DNA of 64,000 bases, taken from the NCBI GenBank assembly GCA_965214055.1, contig OZ243931.1:1364001-1428000 (forward strand), in the 5' to 3' direction. Positions within the stretch are counted from its first letter, which is position 1. Each line of letters opens with the position of its first letter. Shown here piece after piece: positions 47,501-55,339 of the stretch. Below the pieces are notes generated by a model that searched no databases, had not been told where the DNA came from, and worked only from the letters and a program-made list of their open reading frames with translations. Origin of the DNA: WTGA01 sp965214055 (GTDB taxonomy: Bacteria; Pseudomonadota; Gammaproteobacteria; Arenicellales; Poriferihabitantaceae). A program made the position numbers and the translations under genes.

Positions 47501-48879
47501 TTAAATCCTTCCGCCACCATGTTGACAACCTCGTCGAACCGGCCCCGCTCCAGTCCGGCATAGGGGCTCGCCTGCCTGACCATCTGGAAGAGGTCCGCGA
47601 TTTTCATTTTTCCCGCAGACACTTCCGCAATGATCTGTTGGGCCAGCACATCCAGGGGAAGGGGATAGATTGACAATTGGTCCAGGTCGCCCTCTCTCAC
47701 CGCTCCCAGTAACGCCACGCATTCAACCAGGTCATCCCGGGAAAGCGGGAACAGAATCCCCTTTGGCGTCTCTCCCAAACTGTGGCCGGACCGTCCTACC
47801 CGCTGGAGAAAAACATTCACTGACCGGGGGGACCCGATCTGACAGACCAGGTCGATCTCACCAATATCGATGCCAAGTTCCAGGGAGGCGGTTGCGACAA
47901 GTGCCTGGAGGCGCCCTGTCTTTAACCGATGTTCTGCAGAAAGCCGGTGCTCCCGGGCCAGGCTGCCATGATGGGAGGTTACCGCATCTTCTCCAAGACG
48001 CTCCCCCAGTGCTTTGGACATGCGTTCGGCAAGTCGGCGGGTGTTTACGAAGATCAGGGTGGTTCGGTGGGACAATATCCGTTCTTCCAGTTTGCGGTAC
48101 AGTTCTGCCCAGACTTCTCCCGGCATGACCGCCTCCAGGGCAGAATCAGGCAGACAGATTTGCAGATCACAGTCTCGCAGATGTCCGCTGTCGATCACGT
48201 TGCAGTGGTTTTTGCTGCCCGCGCCGGTCAGGAACTGCACGACGGTTTCAATGGGTTTTTGGGTTGCAGACAGGCCAATTCTGGTGAGCGGCTCCCCGCA
48301 CAGGCGTTGCAGTCTTTCCATGCTTAATGCGAGATGGGCCCCGCGCTTGCTGGAAACCATGGTATGTATCTCATCAATGATCAGTGTTCTCGCGGTCCCC
48401 AGGATCTTCCGGCCAGAATCTGAAGTCAGCAGGATATACAGGGATTCCGGGGTGGTGACAAGAATATTCGGGGGGGTCCGGATCATTTTGGTCCGTTCCC
48501 GTTGCGGGGTATCACCGGTACGGACCGCTGACCGGATTGGGGTCGGATTCTGACCGGGCAATGCGGTATCACTTCCCAGGTTTTCCTGAATCGCTTCCAG
48601 GGGTTGTTCCAGATTCTGGTGAATGTCGTTTGAAAGGGCCTTGAGCGGAGACACGTATACCACCGTAACCTCTTCCTTAAGCAAACCCTGAACTGCCTGC
48701 TTCACCAGCCCATCAATCGCAACCAGAAACGCGGCCAGTGTTTTCCCCGAGCCGGTGGGCGCCGCAACCAGGGCATGGTTGCCGCTGGAGAGGGCATTCC
48801 ATGCCTCTGTTTGAGACGGGGTTGGTGATTCAAATGATTCCCGAAACCATTTGGAAACCGCTGGATGGAATTGGTCCAT
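44548..48879 (-). CDS. lhr: Large DEAD/DEAH-box DNA helicase Lhr
   Basis: About 1443 residues from ATG 48879, where the family sequence (DQFHPAVSKWFRESF) begins; ATG 48990 is in frame but its first 37 residues look non-family. The Walker A motif APTGSGKTLAAFL, LIIDEIHTM (motif II) and QRVGRSGH (motif VI) form the helicase core. Winged-helix and Lhr C-terminal domains follow (AYKVFVVDARG-like segment, TGxITGKQLARFFG). Lhr is a 3'-5' helicase of DNA repair; the longer gammaproteobacterial form carries a uracil-glycosylase-like C-terminal region. Convergent with soxG. Confidence 0.93.
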   Translation of the reverse strand: MDQFHPAVSKWFRESFESPTPSQTEAWNALSSGNHALVAAPTGSGKTLAAFLVAIDGLVKQAVQGLLKEEVTVVYVSPLKALSNDIHQNLEQPLEAIQENLGSDTALPGQNPTPIRSAVRTGDTPQRERTKMIRTPPNILVTTPESLYILLTSDSGRKILGTARTLIIDEIHTMVSSKRGAHLALSMERLQRLCGEPLTRIGLSATQKPIETVVQFLTGAGSKNHCNVIDSGHLRDCDLQICLPDSALEAVMPGEVWAELYRKLEERILSHRTTLIFVNTRRLAERMSKALGERLGEDAVTSHHGSLAREHRLSAEHRLKTGRLQALVATASLELGIDIGEIDLVCQIGSPRSVNVFLQRVGRSGHSLGETPKGILFPLSRDDLVECVALLGAVREGDLDQLSIYPLPLDVLAQQIIAEVSAGKMKIADLFQMVRQASPYAGLERGRFDEVVNMVAEGFNTRRGRRSAYLHLDAVNGVVGPRKGARLTAITNGGTIPDQFDYDVVLQPDGLKIGTLNEDFSFESLPGDIFQLGNTSYQILKVETGKVFVVDARGQPPNIPFWFGEAPGRTDVVSHAVSRLRKFVGIALSDGRESARDKVQEYYRISDNAANQLVNYLAAAQAALGALPTTDTIIFERFFDEAGDQHLVIHSTFGSRANRAWGLALRKRFCRKFNFELQAAALEDAIVLSLGSTHSFPLSDPAGYLKKDSVEEILTQALLDAPMFPTHWRWNASIALAIRRFSNGTRTPPQFQRSNAEDLMALVFPDQIACAENLAGYREIPDHPLVAQTLYDCLNRLMDVNRLKNILENLHDGNIALVCRELTAPSLLAEEILVAKPYAFLDDTPAEERRTSLVRTRQFLHPEDAVALGVLDQQVIRSIRQETWPDAGNPDECHDALLILGGITAREAAVHGWLDWLGRLARDNRACELTIKDTVFWVASERLHLWRGVHTDLPIPAAPGGVPVPDSGDPRDGLTELIRMRLQGTGPITGKQLARFFGVAEKTVRASLFLLEQEGYVMSGNFEAGSDSNGNEMQWCERGILARIHRRTIRNLRRHIQPASITGFMRFLFRWQGLDGDNDSVQGNPETLAGVLRQLEGVEVAAGAWEESVLPARLNNYQPYWLDILCASGRASWLRLNRSANQISVSPKLNKQSPIALLSRITRDHWLDSGRAPEEHHLLSHRGRNIHTLLTANGPQFFDDLVRHGEMAFDVEQGLAELAGLGMVSSDNFAGLRALIQSSSQSGWTARNRKRVSKTVMLDAGRWAPTKFQETQNDEPQWDSIEYIAGILLGRYGVVFRRLLDLEPGLPNWRELQYVYRRMEARGDVRGGRFVNGFSGEQFALPEAVGLLRHMEKKDGEPALVSISAADPLNLTGMVLPGDRVPKTRKNRLLFQHGELVATLISGEIKWLKAVEQNQKWQAQQKLTGFAAVKSIRHRPRRFPPVH

Positions 48880-49005
48880 GGTGCTTTCAGAAAAAAAAGA
48901 ACATGTCAGCCCGCTCGACGAGGACAGTTCCATGTTGCTTTGACATCGGGTCTCCAGACTATCCCATGTTAAAGAGTTGATGAATTCCATAGGATGGGGA
49001 ATTGA

Positions 49006-49316
49006 TTATACATGGATATGGGCCCGTTCCCATACTGGGAGATCGATCAGGTTTCGAATGGCGGCTGCTTCGTCAGTGGTGGTCAATCCGTGTAACCGCA
49101 CGATACAAGGATGCGGCAGTCGAAGCGAAAAAACGAGCCCTCAAAGTCTTCGTCCTCGGTAATCAGTACGCGTTCTTTCCGGTATGCCAGGTCGAGCAAC
49201 GTCTGGTCGGAGGCACTTGCGTATCCATCCCGGGCTGAAAGGACATCGTGTCCGAGGTCGTTCAAGGTCTTGTGCAAAACATCCGATGCGACGCATACAT
49301 CGAGAAGGAATTTCAC
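49006..49316 (-). pseudogene. Frameshifted DUF5615 PIN-like toxin gene
   Basis: The first frame (49083-49316) gives 77 residues, MKFLLDVCVASDVLHKTLNDLG to ITEDEDFEG, and then runs into unrelated sequence. Shifting frame at the GAGGGCTCG around 49135 restores a typical family tail, LVFSLRLPHPCIVRLHGL...TTTDEAAAIRNLI, ending at a TAA at 49006-49008. One missing base therefore explains both halves. DUF5615 proteins are PIN-like nucleases paired with DUF433 partners; the partner lies immediately upstream (49313). The toxin is probably inactive. Confidence 0.75.
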
Positions 49317-49570
49317 AAAGCCTCTCGGATAGGGATGCGATCATAGACATGCTCGCCGGCCATCGAGCGATGGGCGAAGACTAGGCATGCCTGGATGTCG
49401 GCCGGTTCGAGGAATGGGTACTCGCTGAGAATCGTCTCAGCCGTATCGCCCGCAGCCAACTTTCCAAGCACATGTTCCACGGTGACCCGCATGTCGCGGA
49501 TGATCGGCTTGCCGCCGAAAATCTCGGGGTGGACGGTGATGCGTTCGAGCAGTTCAACCTCTTGAGTCAT
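49313..49570 (-). CDS. DUF433 family antitoxin-like protein
   Basis: 85 residues from ATG 49570, which has AAGGAAAGGA just upstream; an earlier ATG at 49585 lacks a site. The family block is ITVHPEIFGGKPIIRDMRVTVEHVLGKLAAGDT, then EILSEYP-like and ADIQACLVFAHR. DUF433 proteins are small helix-turn-helix-like partners of DUF5615 proteins in VapBC-like modules. It overlaps the downstream toxin pseudogene by four bases. Confidence 0.85.
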   Translation of the reverse strand: MTQEVELLERITVHPEIFGGKPIIRDMRVTVEHVLGKLAAGDTAETILSEYPFLEPADIQACLVFAHRSMAGEHVYDRIPIREAL

Positions 49571-49605
49571 TGTCCTTTCCTTCATTAAATCTTATCACCA
49601 TGCGA

Positions 49606-49830
49606 TTACCCTGGTACGGCCAGAAGCATGGCGTCCAGTAGCCGCTTCTCGCGGCTACTGCGTGGATAGAGTGCGGACAGTGCGTTCGAGAGACGCAGGA
49701 AGTCCGGTGCCCGTTCCTGCTCCGCGACGATCAGCATCCGCAAAGCATTCGCTCGACCGTCTGTTTGCAGCAACATCGCGGCATGCACGCGGTTGAGCAC
49801 CGTGGCGTCCGGTGACTCTAGGACTTTCTG
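49606..49830 (-). pseudogene. C-terminal remnant resembling a large DUF1156-type DNA methylase
   Basis: An isolated tail reading VLESPDATVLNRVHAAMLLQTD...ANALRMLIVAEQERAPDFLRLSNALSALYPRS.REKRLLDAML, with no upstream body. It resembles the extreme C-terminus of large methylase-like (DUF1156) proteins of defence or mobile loci, as I recall them. Family identity is an impression, not a match. It is likely a deletion remnant in the degraded accessory patch. Confidence 0.35.
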
Positions 49831-49936
49831 ATTTCATTGATGTGTAATCCGGGTAAATCATATGGAACCCGGACATGACTACTCAAGCCCCCATCCTCCA
49901 GACCCTGCGTGCACCAGCCTCCCAATCAAGGTTTTT

Positions 49937-49975
49937 GAAACCGGACAGTTTATGTGCTACTTAACCGGACAGATC
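49937..49975. repeat. Tandem AACCGGACAG repeats, possible IS terminal remnant
   Basis: AACCGGACAG occurs at 49939-49948 and 49963-49972, spaced 24 bases apart, between GTTTTTGAA and ATCATGAAC. Repeated terminal motifs of this kind occur at IS21-like ends. No transposase is attached. Nothing else in the window carries the motif that I noticed. Confidence 0.35.
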
Positions 49976-49987
49976 ATGAACTCCTAA

Positions 49988-50131
49988 CACCGTCTCGGCG
50001 AGAAGGTGTGTGCCGCCTTCGGCTTCCAGGATGCCGGGGGGCGGGATCAGATCATCGGCTGTATCAAGGCATTGCGCCAGCTGGAGGGCGATGGAAAACC
50101 CCAAGCCTGGGATTTTCCATCGACTCTTTAG
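49988..50131 (+). pseudogene. Remnant resembling the N-terminal domain of DUF4338/IS4-type proteins
   Basis: After a stop codon the frame reads HRLGEKVCAAFGFQDAGGRDQIIGCIKALRQL.EGDGK, then stops after PQAWDFPSTL. The piece resembles the short DNA-binding domain (RxLCxxxGWxDxxGR...CxxALRxLExxG) found at the N-terminus of some IS4-type transposases and DUF4338 proteins. It is a fragment of at most 48 residues. The assignment rests on pattern memory. Confidence 0.35.
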
Positions 50132-50227
50132 CGTGGGATAGTCCTGTCACGCCCTGATCGGACCTCCCTCTGCTATTGCTTCGGTATGGCAATTGGGTTA
50201 CCCTGCGCACCGCGCAAATCTGATTAC

Positions 50228-50304
50228 GGCTACGTAGCTCAGCTGGTTAGAGCACATCACTCATAATGATGGGGTCCCCTGTTCGAGTCAGGGCGTAGCC
50301 ACCA
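50228..50304 (+). tRNA. tRNA-Met (anticodon CAT)
   Basis: A full cloverleaf with acceptor GGCTACG/CGTAGCC, D arm GCTC...GAGC, anticodon stem CATCA/TGATG with loop CTCATAA (anticodon CAT), and T arm CCCTG-TTCGAGT-CAGGG. An encoded ACCA end is included. The acceptor with a normal first pair fits elongator tRNA-Met rather than initiator. Confidence 0.96.
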
Positions 50305-50473
50305 TTTTCCCTTTCCGTCCCGGACCATTTTTTTATCGGGGTACCGGGTGAAACCAAAATACCGTTTTCTCCGCTGCACCGCAAAACCCCTGTTTGGGGG
50401 CACATGACGCAGACCCGCATCCCCCCGACTGGATCCGGACTGTCAGTCTCCTCCACAGCGGAGAAGGTTGTTT

Positions 50474-51859
50474 TCAGGGCTGAATTTTCGCCAGGGCGTT
50501 GTCTATAGCGTTGACGATCTCGTCGATATCATCTTTCGTACAGACCAGTGCCGGGCTCAGGCACAATGTATTGTTGAATTCGGGAAAACTCCGGGTGGTG
50601 CGTCCAATCATGACGCCCTGTTGCAGACAGTCGGCAACGACCCCTGCCGCAACAGACTCATGGACCGGTTCCCGGGATTGCTTGTCTTTGACCAGTTCGG
50701 CCCCTACAAACAGTCCCTTGCCACGTACGTCACCCACTGTCTCGTGCTTGTCCTTGAGCGCCTGCAACGCGTCCATCAGGTAATTTCCCATTTGAGTGAC
50801 ATTTTCCAGAAGATTTTCCTCTTCGATGATACGCATGTTTTCAAGTGCTGCCGCCGGGCCACCTGCACAGCCTCCGAATGTGCTGATATCACGAAAATAT
50901 TGCAGGGTTTCACCGGGTTCGGCAAGAAATTCCGAAAACAAATCTTCCGTGGTTACCGTGCAGGAAATGGCGGCATATCCGCTCGCAACCCCTTTGGCCA
51001 TGGTAACAATGTCCGGTTTGATGCCGTAATGTTGATATCCGAACCATTTGCCGGTCCGCCCCATTCCGCAAACCACTTCATCAATGTGGAGCAACACCCC
51101 GTATTTCGTGCAAATTTCCTGTATGGTTTCAAAATATCCTTCCGGAGGGGGGATCACTCCCCCGCCGGCGGTGATCGGCTCCAGGATCACGGACCCCACG
51201 GTATCCGGGTCCTCTTCCAGTATGACGCGTTCCAGTTCTCTGGCTGCCTGTACGCCATAGTCCGGGTCGTCTCCATTTGGCGCCCTGTAGGCCAGGCAAT
51301 GGGGGAATTCCACAAATCCGGGCGTGAACGGGCCGTACTGGTCTTTGCGCTGGATTTGTCCCGTGGCACTGAGCGCGGTGATGGTGGTGCCATGGTAGTC
51401 CCGCTCCCGGAAAATGATTTTGTGTTTCTGGCCGTTGTTCTTTAATGCTGCCAACTGACGGACCAGTTTGAACCCCTTTTCATTCGCCTCCGACCCGGAA
51501 TTGGAAAAGTACACCCGGCTCAATCCAGGCATTTTCTCGGTCAACCGACTCGAAAACAGGGCACCCGGGACATTTCCTGCGGAATTGGCGAAATAACACA
51601 TTTTCGCAATCTGGTCCCGAACCGCATTGGCGATACTTTCCCGGCCATACCCGACATTCACCGTCCAGACACCGCCAGAGACCGCATCAAGGTATTCCCG
51701 GCCATTGATGTCTTTGACTCTTAGTCCCTTTCCCTCGACAATCACCATGGCCCCGCTTTCCAGCATGGGTTTGTGCTGGACGATATGATGCCAGACATGG
51801 TCTTTGTCACTGCTGATTATTTCAGCGGCACGTTCGGTATTGGTCAGGATTTTGTTCAT
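50474..51859 (-). CDS. tpa: Class III aminotransferase, taurine-pyruvate aminotransferase-like
   Basis: 461 residues. Class III PLP motifs are YFSNSGSEANEKGFKLVRQ, RERDYHGTTITALSATG, LHIDEVVCGMGRTGKWFG and TMAKGVASGYAAISC with the PLP lysine. The N-terminus DKDHVWHHIVQHKP and the GGVWTVNVGYGR segment fit taurine--pyruvate aminotransferase (Tpa). Other omega-amino-acid:pyruvate transaminases remain possible. No sulfoacetaldehyde enzymes are nearby to settle it. Confidence 0.75.
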   Translation of the reverse strand: MNKILTNTERAAEIISSDKDHVWHHIVQHKPMLESGAMVIVEGKGLRVKDINGREYLDAVSGGVWTVNVGYGRESIANAVRDQIAKMCYFANSAGNVPGALFSSRLTEKMPGLSRVYFSNSGSEANEKGFKLVRQLAALKNNGQKHKIIFRERDYHGTTITALSATGQIQRKDQYGPFTPGFVEFPHCLAYRAPNGDDPDYGVQAARELERVILEEDPDTVGSVILEPITAGGGVIPPPEGYFETIQEICTKYGVLLHIDEVVCGMGRTGKWFGYQHYGIKPDIVTMAKGVASGYAAISCTVTTEDLFSEFLAEPGETLQYFRDISTFGGCAGGPAAALENMRIIEEENLLENVTQMGNYLMDALQALKDKHETVGDVRGKGLFVGAELVKDKQSREPVHESVAAGVVADCLQQGVMIGRTTRSFPEFNNTLCLSPALVCTKDDIDEIVNAIDNALAKIQP

Positions 51860-51901
51860 GTATGGGTACCCAGGGGTTCGGGTTGGTTGGCGAACATGTT
51901 C

Positions 51902-51927
51902 AATCTTACTCTTGAATCTTACTCCTG
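51902..51927. repeat. Tandem 13-bp direct repeat in the tpa/uvrD divergent spacer
   Basis: AATCTTACTCTTG followed directly by AATCTTACTCCTG, one mismatch. It lies about 45-70 bases upstream of the aminotransferase start, at a position suited to a regulator that binds direct repeats. MocR/TauR-type regulators of taurine genes use direct repeats, but the sequence does not match a site I can recall. Confidence 0.4.
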
Positions 51928-52052
51928 CACCTTACACCCAATTGGGATTTACAATAGAACCAATTCATCCAAAAAAACCGGACCACCCCGGAAAACCCGC
52001 TTTTCCGGCGGATTGTCTGTATGCTATTGGTTTTCCCGGATACAATCAACCC

Positions 52053-54221
52053 ATGGACATTTCCTACATTCTGGACCCCCTGAACAAAGCCCAGCGGGCC
52101 GCGGTCGCCGCCCCGTTCGGACCGGCGCTGGTGCTCGCCGGTGCCGGAAGCGGTAAAACCCGGGTGCTGACACACCGCATTGCGTACCTGGTTCGGGGGC
52201 ACGGGATTCCACCCTATACGATTCTTGGCGTCACCTTTACCAACAAGGCCGCCCGGGAAATGCGGGGGCGAATCGAAAACCTGTTGCAGACCCCGTTTGG
52301 CGGGATGTGGCTGGGTACATTTCATGGGTTATGCCACCGTATATTGAGATTGCACTTCGAGGCTGCCGGTTTGCCTGAAAACTTTGAAATAATGGACAGC
52401 GATGACCAGCTCCGGTTGATTCGCCGGGTCCTGAAGGAACTGGACCTGGATGAAAAACTCTGGCCGCCCCGGCCCATGCAGTGGATGATCAACAAGCACA
52501 AGGATGCATCCATGCGCTCGGCAGGGCTGTCGTCCGGGCGCCAGGACATGCAAAGCAAAACGCTGCATCGGGTGTATGCCGGGTATGAAGAGATCTGCCA
52601 AAAATCCGGGCTGGTGGATTTTGCGGAACTGTTGTTGCGCACACTGGAGCTGTTCCGGAATAACCAGGAGATTCGTGAGCACTACCAGCAGAAGTTCCAG
52701 CACCTCCTGGTGGATGAATTTCAGGATACCAATACGGTTCAGTATCAATGGCTTCAGATTCTTTCTGCCAAGCACCGGAATTTGTTCGTGGTGGGGGATG
52801 ATGACCAGTCCATTTACGGATGGAGAGGGGCAAAAATTGAAAATGTTCTGAGCTTTGAAAAGGATTTCCCCGGAGCCAGTGTCCTGAGACTCGAACAGAA
52901 TTACCGTTCCACGGGGAATATATTGACCGCGGCGAACGCGGTCATTTCGCACAATTCGGGTCGACTTGGCAAGAACCTGTGGACCAATGGTTCAGAGGGT
53001 CCCCCCATTCGGCTTTACGAGGCCAGCACCGAAATGGACGAAGTGCGCTTTGTCGTGGAACAATTGCTTTGCTGGGTAGACCAGGGTCGCCGCCGGGACG
53101 AGGCGGCGGTACTGTACCGGTCCAACGCACAATCCAGGGTTTTCGAACAGGAACTGGTCCGACAGGGTATTGCGTACCGGGTGTATGGCGGCCTTCGTTT
53201 CTATGAACGCGCGGAAATCAAGAATGCGCTGGCCTACCTGCGGTTGCTGTCAAACCGGGGTTCCAACCATTCCTTTGAAAGAATTGTGAATCTGCCGGCA
53301 CGGGGGATTGGAGACAAAACGATGAATGCCATACTGGAGCACGCCCGCCTCAGGCAGGTTTCGATGTGGCAGGCCTGTACCGAAATCATCGCTGAGAAAA
53401 GGATTCCCCCCCGTGCGCTCACGGCATTGAGCAGATTCCAGGACCTGATCACTCAAATGGACGAAGACACGGCGGGCCTTGGATTGGGGGAACTGACTGA
53501 TCGTGTGCTCAAGCGAAGCGGCCTGTTTGAGCATCATAAAAAAGAACGGGGTGAGTTGGCCCGGGCTCGGGTGGAGAACCTGCAGGAACTGGTGAATGCC
53601 ACGAAAAACTTTGTTCCGGATGAAAACGAGACCCTGGACGATTTGTCGGCATTCCTGGCAAACACGGCGTTGGAGGCCGGAGAAGGGCAGGCGGAGGAAG
53701 GGGAGGACTGTGTACAACTGATGAGTCTGCACTCCGCCAAGGGTTTGGAATTTCCACTGGTTTTCATCTGCGGGATGGAAGATGGCCTGTTTCCCAACCG
53801 GAAATCCCTGGAGGAGGGGGCCCTGGAAGAGGAACGGCGCCTTTGCTATGTGGGCATGACCCGGGCAATGAAACAATTGGTCATGAGCCGTGCCAAATAC
53901 CGCCAGCAGTACGGGCAATCACATTTCAACCCGGCATCCCGGTTTCTTTCTGAAGTGCCCGGGGAGCATGTTGAGAAAGTGCGTTCCCCGGCATCAAGCG
54001 GGCGGTTTTTCCGGAAAGGTACCCCTTCGAAAGACGCCTCATCGCAAACGGCGGATTTCAACGGCATCGGGCTGGGGCGTCAGGTCCGCCACCGTAAATT
54101 CGGATTCGGTACCGTGATCGGAATGGAGGGCCAGGGAGCCCATGCTAGAATACAGGTCCACTTTGCCGACGCGGGGAGCAAGTGGTTAATCTGCTCTTAT
54201 GCCAATCTGGAACCGATTTGA
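52053..54221 (+). CDS. uvrD: DNA helicase II
   Basis: 722 residues from ATG 52053 (MDISYILDPLNKAQR), the expected UvrD start; the ORF upstream is spacer. The SF1 helicase motifs are LAGAGSGKTRVL (Walker A), LLVDEFQDTN (II), VVGDDDQSIYGWRGA (III) and LMSLHSAKGLEFPLVF (V). The C-terminal Tudor-like piece GIGLGRQVRHRKFGFGTVIG mediates RNA polymerase contact in UvrD. It acts in nucleotide-excision and mismatch repair. Confidence 0.97.
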   Translation: MDISYILDPLNKAQRAAVAAPFGPALVLAGAGSGKTRVLTHRIAYLVRGHGIPPYTILGVTFTNKAAREMRGRIENLLQTPFGGMWLGTFHGLCHRILRLHFEAAGLPENFEIMDSDDQLRLIRRVLKELDLDEKLWPPRPMQWMINKHKDASMRSAGLSSGRQDMQSKTLHRVYAGYEEICQKSGLVDFAELLLRTLELFRNNQEIREHYQQKFQHLLVDEFQDTNTVQYQWLQILSAKHRNLFVVGDDDQSIYGWRGAKIENVLSFEKDFPGASVLRLEQNYRSTGNILTAANAVISHNSGRLGKNLWTNGSEGPPIRLYEASTEMDEVRFVVEQLLCWVDQGRRRDEAAVLYRSNAQSRVFEQELVRQGIAYRVYGGLRFYERAEIKNALAYLRLLSNRGSNHSFERIVNLPARGIGDKTMNAILEHARLRQVSMWQACTEIIAEKRIPPRALTALSRFQDLITQMDEDTAGLGLGELTDRVLKRSGLFEHHKKERGELARARVENLQELVNATKNFVPDENETLDDLSAFLANTALEAGEGQAEEGEDCVQLMSLHSAKGLEFPLVFICGMEDGLFPNRKSLEEGALEEERRLCYVGMTRAMKQLVMSRAKYRQQYGQSHFNPASRFLSEVPGEHVEKVRSPASSGRFFRKGTPSKDASSQTADFNGIGLGRQVRHRKFGFGTVIGMEGQGAHARIQVHFADAGSKWLICSYANLEPI

Positions 54222-54424
54222 GTCGTGGTTTGATCTGCGGCCAGTGTATTGCCGTACCGCTTGGACTGGATTTCCTTGCCATTGGTATCGTCAGCGGACT
54301 CAATGGTTGCCATCCAATGAAAGCAGGGATTGTCGACGTGGTACGGGAGCAATGGCGAGGTGATCAGTTCCGGATAGTCATAGAGAACTTCATCAGTGAT
54401 GGGTATGAACAATTTATGACTCAT
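54197..54424 (-). CDS. Small hypothetical protein
   Basis: 75 residues, starting MSHKLFIPITDEVLYDYPEL, then SPLLPYHVDNPCFHWMATIE. No family or membrane segment is seen. It overlaps the 3' end of uvrD by 25 bases on the opposite strand. The N-terminal half has a well-ordered, protein-like composition, while the C-terminus over the uvrD overlap looks random. Real but unproven. Confidence 0.5.
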   Translation of the reverse strand: MSHKLFIPITDEVLYDYPELITSPLLPYHVDNPCFHWMATIESADDTNGKEIQSKRYGNTLAADQTTTQIGSRLA

Positions 54425-54616
54425 TGAAACAATTTTCCGTCAGGTATTGGTCAAGCCCAATTACACCTTTTCAGGGTGGTATCAAGGGGGGGAACTAATG
54501 GTAATATTATGACGATATGACGTATGGCCGAAATATCAGGTAAGATCGCCCGGTATTCATCCAGAGGCGGAATCCGTTATACTGTCTTCTACAAACCGGC
54601 AACATGTCCTAAACCC

Positions 54617-55327
54617 ATGTCCAGAGTCATTGCAATTGTCGAAGACGACATCGATCAGAGAGAAAACTATTCGGACATCCTGATTGCCCAGGGCTACATC
54701 GTGCATGCTTACGGGAACAAGGCCGAAGCGTTGCTCGGGTTCGCCAGGTCATTGCCGGACCTTGTCATTCTGGATATCATGCTGGAGAATGAAATGGATG
54801 GTGGGTTTGATATTTGCAGGGAACTGCGCCAGAAAAGCCCGCAAATGCCCATTATTTTCCTGACTGCCCGGGACAACGATATAGACCGGGTGTCCGGTCT
54901 GAGACTGGATGCCTGGGATTACATTACCAAACCGGTCAATCTCCAGTTCCTCGCTGAACGGGTATCTTCATTATTCCGAATTGCTTTTTCCGTCCAGGGG
55001 GACCCCGCCTCGCTTCCCGTACTGGTTCTGGAGGAACTGGAAGTCGACCAGAACAGCATGTCGATCCGGTGGAAAGACAAGTTGTTGAGTTTGACGCTCA
55101 CCGAGTTCTGGCTGATTGAGGCACTGGCCCGGAATCCCGGTCACGTCAAGACGTACGAAGCATTGATGCAGACAACACGACAAAGCTATGTAGAAAAAAA
55201 CACAATCAACGGGTATGTTCGGCGCATCCGGAAAAAATTCAAGGAAATCGACAAGTCGTTCTCGAAGATTCAAACGGTATTTGGCGTGGGGTACCGCTGG
55301 CAGTCGGATGATGGATCTGTGGAGTAG
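54617..55327 (+). CDS. pdsR: OmpR-type response regulator of the proteobacterial dedicated sortase type
   Basis: 236 residues from ATG 54617. A TATACT (54578-54583) lies between this start and the upstream ORF start, supporting it. The receiver domain has IVEDD and LVILDIML (phosphoacceptor Asp), and FLTARD and ITKP. The GGFDICREL stretch, LTLTEFWLIEALARNPGHVK and KNTINGYVRRIRKKFKEID match the marine sortase-linked regulator family (TIGR03787-like) as I remember it. The C-terminal winged helix binds DNA. The kinase gene starts 12 bases downstream. Confidence 0.78.
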   Translation: MSRVIAIVEDDIDQRENYSDILIAQGYIVHAYGNKAEALLGFARSLPDLVILDIMLENEMDGGFDICRELRQKSPQMPIIFLTARDNDIDRVSGLRLDAWDYITKPVNLQFLAERVSSLFRIAFSVQGDPASLPVLVLEELEVDQNSMSIRWKDKLLSLTLTEFWLIEALARNPGHVKTYEALMQTTRQSYVEKNTINGYVRRIRKKFKEIDKSFSKIQTVFGVGYRWQSDDGSVE

Positions 55328-55339
55328 AAATTCCGGGAA

